DNA from: Methanobacteriaceae archaeon | Lineage (GTDB): Archaea; Methanobacteriota; Methanobacteria; Methanobacteriales; Methanobacteriaceae | Length of the DNA stretch: 7,268 nt | NCBI GenBank assembly: GCA_030693105.1 | Contig: JAUYBK010000007.1 | Location: 1 to 7,268, forward strand | Reading direction: 5' to 3' | Shown here: piece after piece, positions 4,799 to 7,268 of the stretch | Numbering within the stretch: position 1 is the stretch's first letter | Layout of the letters: each line of letters opens with the position of its first letter | Notes under the pieces: model-generated | The model's database searches: none | What the model saw: only the letters and a program-made list of their open reading frames with translations | What the model was told of the DNA's origin: nothing | Translations under genes and position numbers: made by a program

Positions 4799-5626
4799 TG
4801 AAGGTACTGAACTTTCTCCGTATTCGCAAAACTTTTTAAATTCGCATTTATTGCATTTTCTACTACTGGGGGTTGCTTCAGGGACATATCTCTCCAGAAT
4901 CATGCTTTCCAGTTCATTAAATGTGTTGTAAAATTCTTCTCTGAGTTTTTGACTGATTATGACTGGTTTTCTTTCTCCCACCTGCACGTAGTCCACAAAA
5001 CCAATGGGAACTTCTCTTTTAAATGATTCCTCCATTAGTATTGCGTATGCCGTTAGTTGGAGAGCGTGGATTTTTCAAACGCCTTTAACTGGTGGAATGC
5101 CAGTTTTAACTTCAATAGGATAATAGATTCCTTCTTCTATTTCTATTTTATCTATTTTCCCCCTCAATCCAATGAATTTGCTTTCCAAACTGAATTCTAC
5201 CAGGGAGGGTGGGAATAACATGTCCACTATTTCATCACTGGTCATTCCGATGTTCATCATCTTACGGGACTTGAACACCAGTAAAAATGAGTCTAACCGG
5301 AACTGGTCTTCTAAACGTTCGCATATTTCTTCTAAGTCTTCTGAACCCACTATTTCTTTGTAATATTTCTTAAGGGTGGTTTTTTTTATAAGTGATGGCA
5401 CGTCTTCCCATAAACTTTTCGATATTTCTTCTAAGGTCATATCCTTATCTAAAGACCATAAATTACGTTTGGTTATCTCATTAAAACCCCTTAGAAGGTC
5501 ATGGGTTAATTTACCAATTAATAAGGGTTCAGTGGATATTTCGTATCCTTGTACGTATTTTAAATAGGCTTTCAGTGGACAGTAAAGATAGTCTGAAATT
5601 GAAGATGCGCTGATCATGGGTATCAT
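4796..5626 (-). pseudogene. Cas4/Dna2-like PD-(D/E)XK nuclease interrupted by an in-frame TGA
   Basis: Two leftward open stretches (5626-5075 and 5074-4796) are in the same frame, separated only by TGA at 5075-5077, so together they form one 276-codon gene. Before the TGA lie the first cluster cysteine (Cys16, LYCPLK), motif I His42 (GKLTHDLL), motif II Asp159 (RGKIDKIEI) and motif III Glu172-Val-Lys174 (IEVKTG). After it come the RecB-type QxxxY motif (Gln190, Tyr194 in HALQLTAY) and the iron-sulfur cysteines CNKC..FC (258, 261, 267). This is the layout of Cas4-like 5'-3' exonucleases with a 4Fe-4S cluster. The TGA stands where Trp (TGG) would fit after KGV. The first ATG 5626 has a TATA box at 5660-5668 and almost no leader. 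No CRISPR array or other cas gene is in the window, so a stand-alone DNA repair role is possible. It may be a fresh pseudogene, a sequencing error, or a readthrough gene. Confidence 0.8.
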
Positions 5627-5659
5627 ATCATAATAATTAATAATAAATTATTACTAATT

Positions 5660-5668
5660 ATTTATAAA
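5660..5668 (-). promoter_or_regulatory. TATA box of the Cas4-like nuclease gene
   Basis: Leftward TTTATAAAT sits about 38 bases before ATG 5626. Initiation some 27 bases downstream gives a leader of about 10 bases, consistent with the absence of a ribosome-binding site and with near-leaderless translation. Confidence 0.5.
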
Positions 5669-5694
5669 GATTTGCCCCTAGGCGTGCAAGACCC

Positions 5695-6978
5695 CTACAG
5701 AAGCCTGATGAAAACCGTGTCCTGGGTCACGAATTTAAAAAGTTTAATCTTTTCCAGTGCCCTTATCATGTCCCGTTCTTTAGCATAATGGGTTACCATG
5801 AAGATGGGCACTTCTTGCCCTTCATCCCTTTTAGGTTGGTTAACAGACTCTAAACTAATATTTAAATCGCTTAAAATGCCAGATATGGCATGTAAAACTC
5901 CTGGTTGGTCAATAGCTGTTATGCGGAGGTAGTAACGAGATTCCACAGCGTCCATGCGCTTGATGTTTTGAACCGGGGGTTTCTGCGGGCCGTAGAGAAG
6001 AGGTTTCTTAGGATATTCGATGATGTCCATGCAGTCGGACACCACGGCGCTGGCGGTGGGTAACATCCCGGCTCCACGTCCGTACATCAGCACGGGCCCT
6101 ACCACATCTCCTACCATGTAAACTCCGTTAAATACTCCCTTCACCGCGGCTAAAAGATGTTCTTCCGGTACCAGGGTAGGATGGACTCTTACTTCAAGTT
6201 CCCCATCCACCAATTGGGATATGGCCAGGAGTTTAATAACACAATCCATCTCTTTAGAAGCAAATTGGATGTCATCGGGTGTTATCCGACTTATTCCTTC
6301 TACGTGGAATTTTTCCTGCTTCAAGTACACTCCAAAACCAAGAATAGTTAATATGATAAGTTTTTGAGCCGTATCATACCCCTCCACATCAAAGGTTGGG
6401 TCCTGTTCAGCATATCCCAACTCCTGGGCCTTTTTAAGTACTTCTTCAAAGGGGCGACCTTCTTCACTCATCTTGGTCAGAATATAATTGGCGGTCCCGT
6501 TGATGATGCCGTAAATGGATTCTATCTGGTTGGCTGCCAGACTGTCGTTTAAGGGTTCCAGAAGGGGTATACCTCCTCCTACGCTGGCCTCAAAACAAAC
6601 TCTAACCTCATTTTTTCGGGCGGCATCCATAATTTCTTCCCAGTGTTTAGCTAAAAGGGCTTTGTTGGCAGTTACCACGTGTTTACCATTTTCAATGGCC
6701 TTCAAGATAAAATTTAAGGCAGGTTGATATCCTCCAATTAATTCTATAACGATGTCTATTTCGGGGTCTTCCAGTACGTCATTCACGTCGGTGGAAAGTA
6801 CTTTAGGGTTTACTTGCACGCCCCGATCGGTAACAATGTCCAAGTCAACAACTTTTTTAAGTTTAACTGTCTTCTTAACTTTGTCTTCTATCAAAGGCAG
6901 GTTCATGTTTAGAGTTTCTACCACTCCACTTCCAATAGTTCCAAAACCAATTAATCCCATATTAACAGTGTTTTTCAT
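5695..6978 (-). CDS. hom: homoserine dehydrogenase (EC 1.1.1.3) with C-terminal ACT domain
   Basis: The enzyme reduces aspartate-semialdehyde to homoserine with NAD(P)H, the branch step to threonine and methionine. Numbered from the first in-frame ATG (6987), residues 11-19 hold the Rossmann GxGxxG loop (GLIGFGTIG), 106-109 TANK with Lys109, 160-165 GIINGT, and Glu194, Asp200, Asp205 and Lys209 occur in the spacing of the yeast enzyme's active-site residues 208, 214, 219 and 223. GRGAGMLPTASAVVSD (303-318) is the usual C-terminal catalytic-domain signature. A C-terminal ACT domain (about 352-428, LRITAIDQPGVLHAISG) suggests amino-acid feedback. I prefer ATG 6978 (427 residues) because GAGATGAT, close to the consensus, lies 4 bases upstream; ATG 6987 lacks one. 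The stop of the upstream gene at 6989 is only ten bases away, so the two are cotranscribed. Confidence 0.95.
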   Translation of the reverse strand: MKNTVNMGLIGFGTIGSGVVETLNMNLPLIEDKVKKTVKLKKVVDLDIVTDRGVQVNPKVLSTDVNDVLEDPEIDIVIELIGGYQPALNFILKAIENGKHVVTANKALLAKHWEEIMDAARKNEVRVCFEASVGGGIPLLEPLNDSLAANQIESIYGIINGTANYILTKMSEEGRPFEEVLKKAQELGYAEQDPTFDVEGYDTAQKLIILTILGFGVYLKQEKFHVEGISRITPDDIQFASKEMDCVIKLLAISQLVDGELEVRVHPTLVPEEHLLAAVKGVFNGVYMVGDVVGPVLMYGRGAGMLPTASAVVSDCMDIIEYPKKPLLYGPQKPPVQNIKRMDAVESRYYLRITAIDQPGVLHAISGILSDLNISLESVNQPKRDEGQEVPIFMVTHYAKERDMIRALEKIKLFKFVTQDTVFIRLL

Positions 6979-6988
6979 GAATATCATC

Positions 6989-7268
6989 TCATAAATCCAA
7001 GTTTAAATCTTTTAGCTTAATGTATTCACCCAAAGACTCCCGATTAGTGCCCACAATCAAACGGTAAATAATCTTTTTGCCAGTAACCCTTTCTAACTTA
7101 CCTTTAACTATGATCCTCTCCCCATCTAAGGCTTGACCGGCGTAAGTGTGTGTATATGATGCTACTTCAATTAGGGGTACGTTGGGACCATCCACTATCT
7201 CCACGTCTTCCACTTGGTAAACTGCCGGGTTGTCAAAAGATGCAATGGCATTTTTAACGGTGCACTCT
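6989..7268 (-). CDS. C-terminal part of a conserved archaeal protein, probably predicted nucleotidyltransferase
   Basis: The frame is open from the window edge to TGA at 6989-6991, showing the last 92 residues; the N-terminus lies outside. A GTG at 7213 is internal and not the real start, because the frame continues upstream with family-like sequence (NAIASFDNPAVYQVEDV). Recognisable blocks are VPLIEVASYTHTYAGQALDGE, RIIVKGKLERV and YRLIVGTNRESLGEYIKL. From memory these resemble the C-terminal region of the archaeal COG1665 predicted nucleotidyltransferases, often next to hom; the catalytic part is outside the window, so the function is uncertain. It lies immediately upstream of hom with almost no gap, implying one leftward operon. 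Confidence 0.6.
   Translation of the reverse strand, partial: ECTVKNAIASFDNPAVYQVEDVEIVDGPNVPLIEVASYTHTYAGQALDGERIIVKGKLERVTGKKIIYRLIVGTNRESLGEYIKLKDLNLDL

Noticed and set aside
4796..5035. Independent 79-residue zinc- or cluster-binding protein
   Set aside because: It is in the same frame as the nuclease N-terminal part, continues its domain order and lacks its own ribosome-binding site; it is the nuclease C-terminus.
5075..5077. TGA as selenocysteine, or a pyrrolysine-type recoded stop
   Set aside because: Pyrrolysine uses TAG. The position suits Trp rather than Cys/Sec, selenocysteine is known in archaea only from a few lineages such as Methanococcales and Methanopyrus, and I did not find a convincing SECIS-like hairpin by eye.
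4796..5626. CRISPR locus implied by a Cas4-like gene
   Set aside because: No repeat-spacer array and no other cas gene is visible in the window; stand-alone Cas4-like genes are known.

Overview
The window looks like the junction between an integrated mobile element and ordinary chromosome in a methanogenic archaeon, most likely of the order Methanobacteriales (Methanobacterium-like). The lineage is inferred from recalled family resemblance: an ACT-DUF5612-type protein, a homoserine dehydrogenase next to a predicted archaeal nucleotidyltransferase, and a DUF6448 protein. Archaeal TATA boxes, AT-rich spacers and Shine-Dalgarno motifs of the AGGAGGTGA type support it. No database search was possible.

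Positions 1 to about 2413 are the mobile element. All its genes read leftward. From the right end inward they are a complete tyrosine recombinase (1063-2352), a T-rich terminator region, a 258-base control region with TATA boxes and an inverted repeat (TTATAGTAT, 11 bases, ATACTATAA), then a short operon. The operon holds a 48-residue ribbon-helix-helix regulator (658-804), an unknown 95-residue protein (358-645) and the N-terminal 114 residues of a P-loop ATPase (1-343) that runs off the window. The other end of the element lies to the left, outside the window.

The element's right boundary is probably near 2413-2429. There the reading frame of a beheaded pyridoxamine-5'-phosphate-oxidase/NimA-like flavoprotein gene begins abruptly; only its C-terminal half (to 2695) survives here. 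A 6-base inverted repeat with a 5-base spacer sits at this junction and is a candidate recombinase core site.

Positions 2696-7268 are chromosomal. They hold an ACT-domain regulator-like protein (2834-3490) whose stop codon interlocks with that of a convergent small conserved-looking gene (3487-3768), and a two-gene operon of a DUF6448 protein and a small cupin (3929-4768) closed by a hairpin/T-tract terminator. Leftward-reading genes follow: a Cas4/Dna2-like PD-(D/E)XK nuclease (4796-5626) broken by one in-frame TGA, homoserine dehydrogenase (5695-6978), and the C-terminal 92 residues of a probable nucleotidyltransferase-family protein (6989-7268) ending just upstream of hom. Homoserine dehydrogenase and the ACT/DUF5612 protein both carry ACT domains, which suggests amino-acid sensing, but they are not in one operon.

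The most notable points are gene disruption by the element, a recombinase with non-canonical residues at two catalytic positions, two element genes easily missed by routine ORF calling (the RHH protein and the edge-truncated ATPase), and the in-frame TGA separating the catalytic core of the Cas4-like nuclease from its QxxxY motif and iron-sulfur cysteines.
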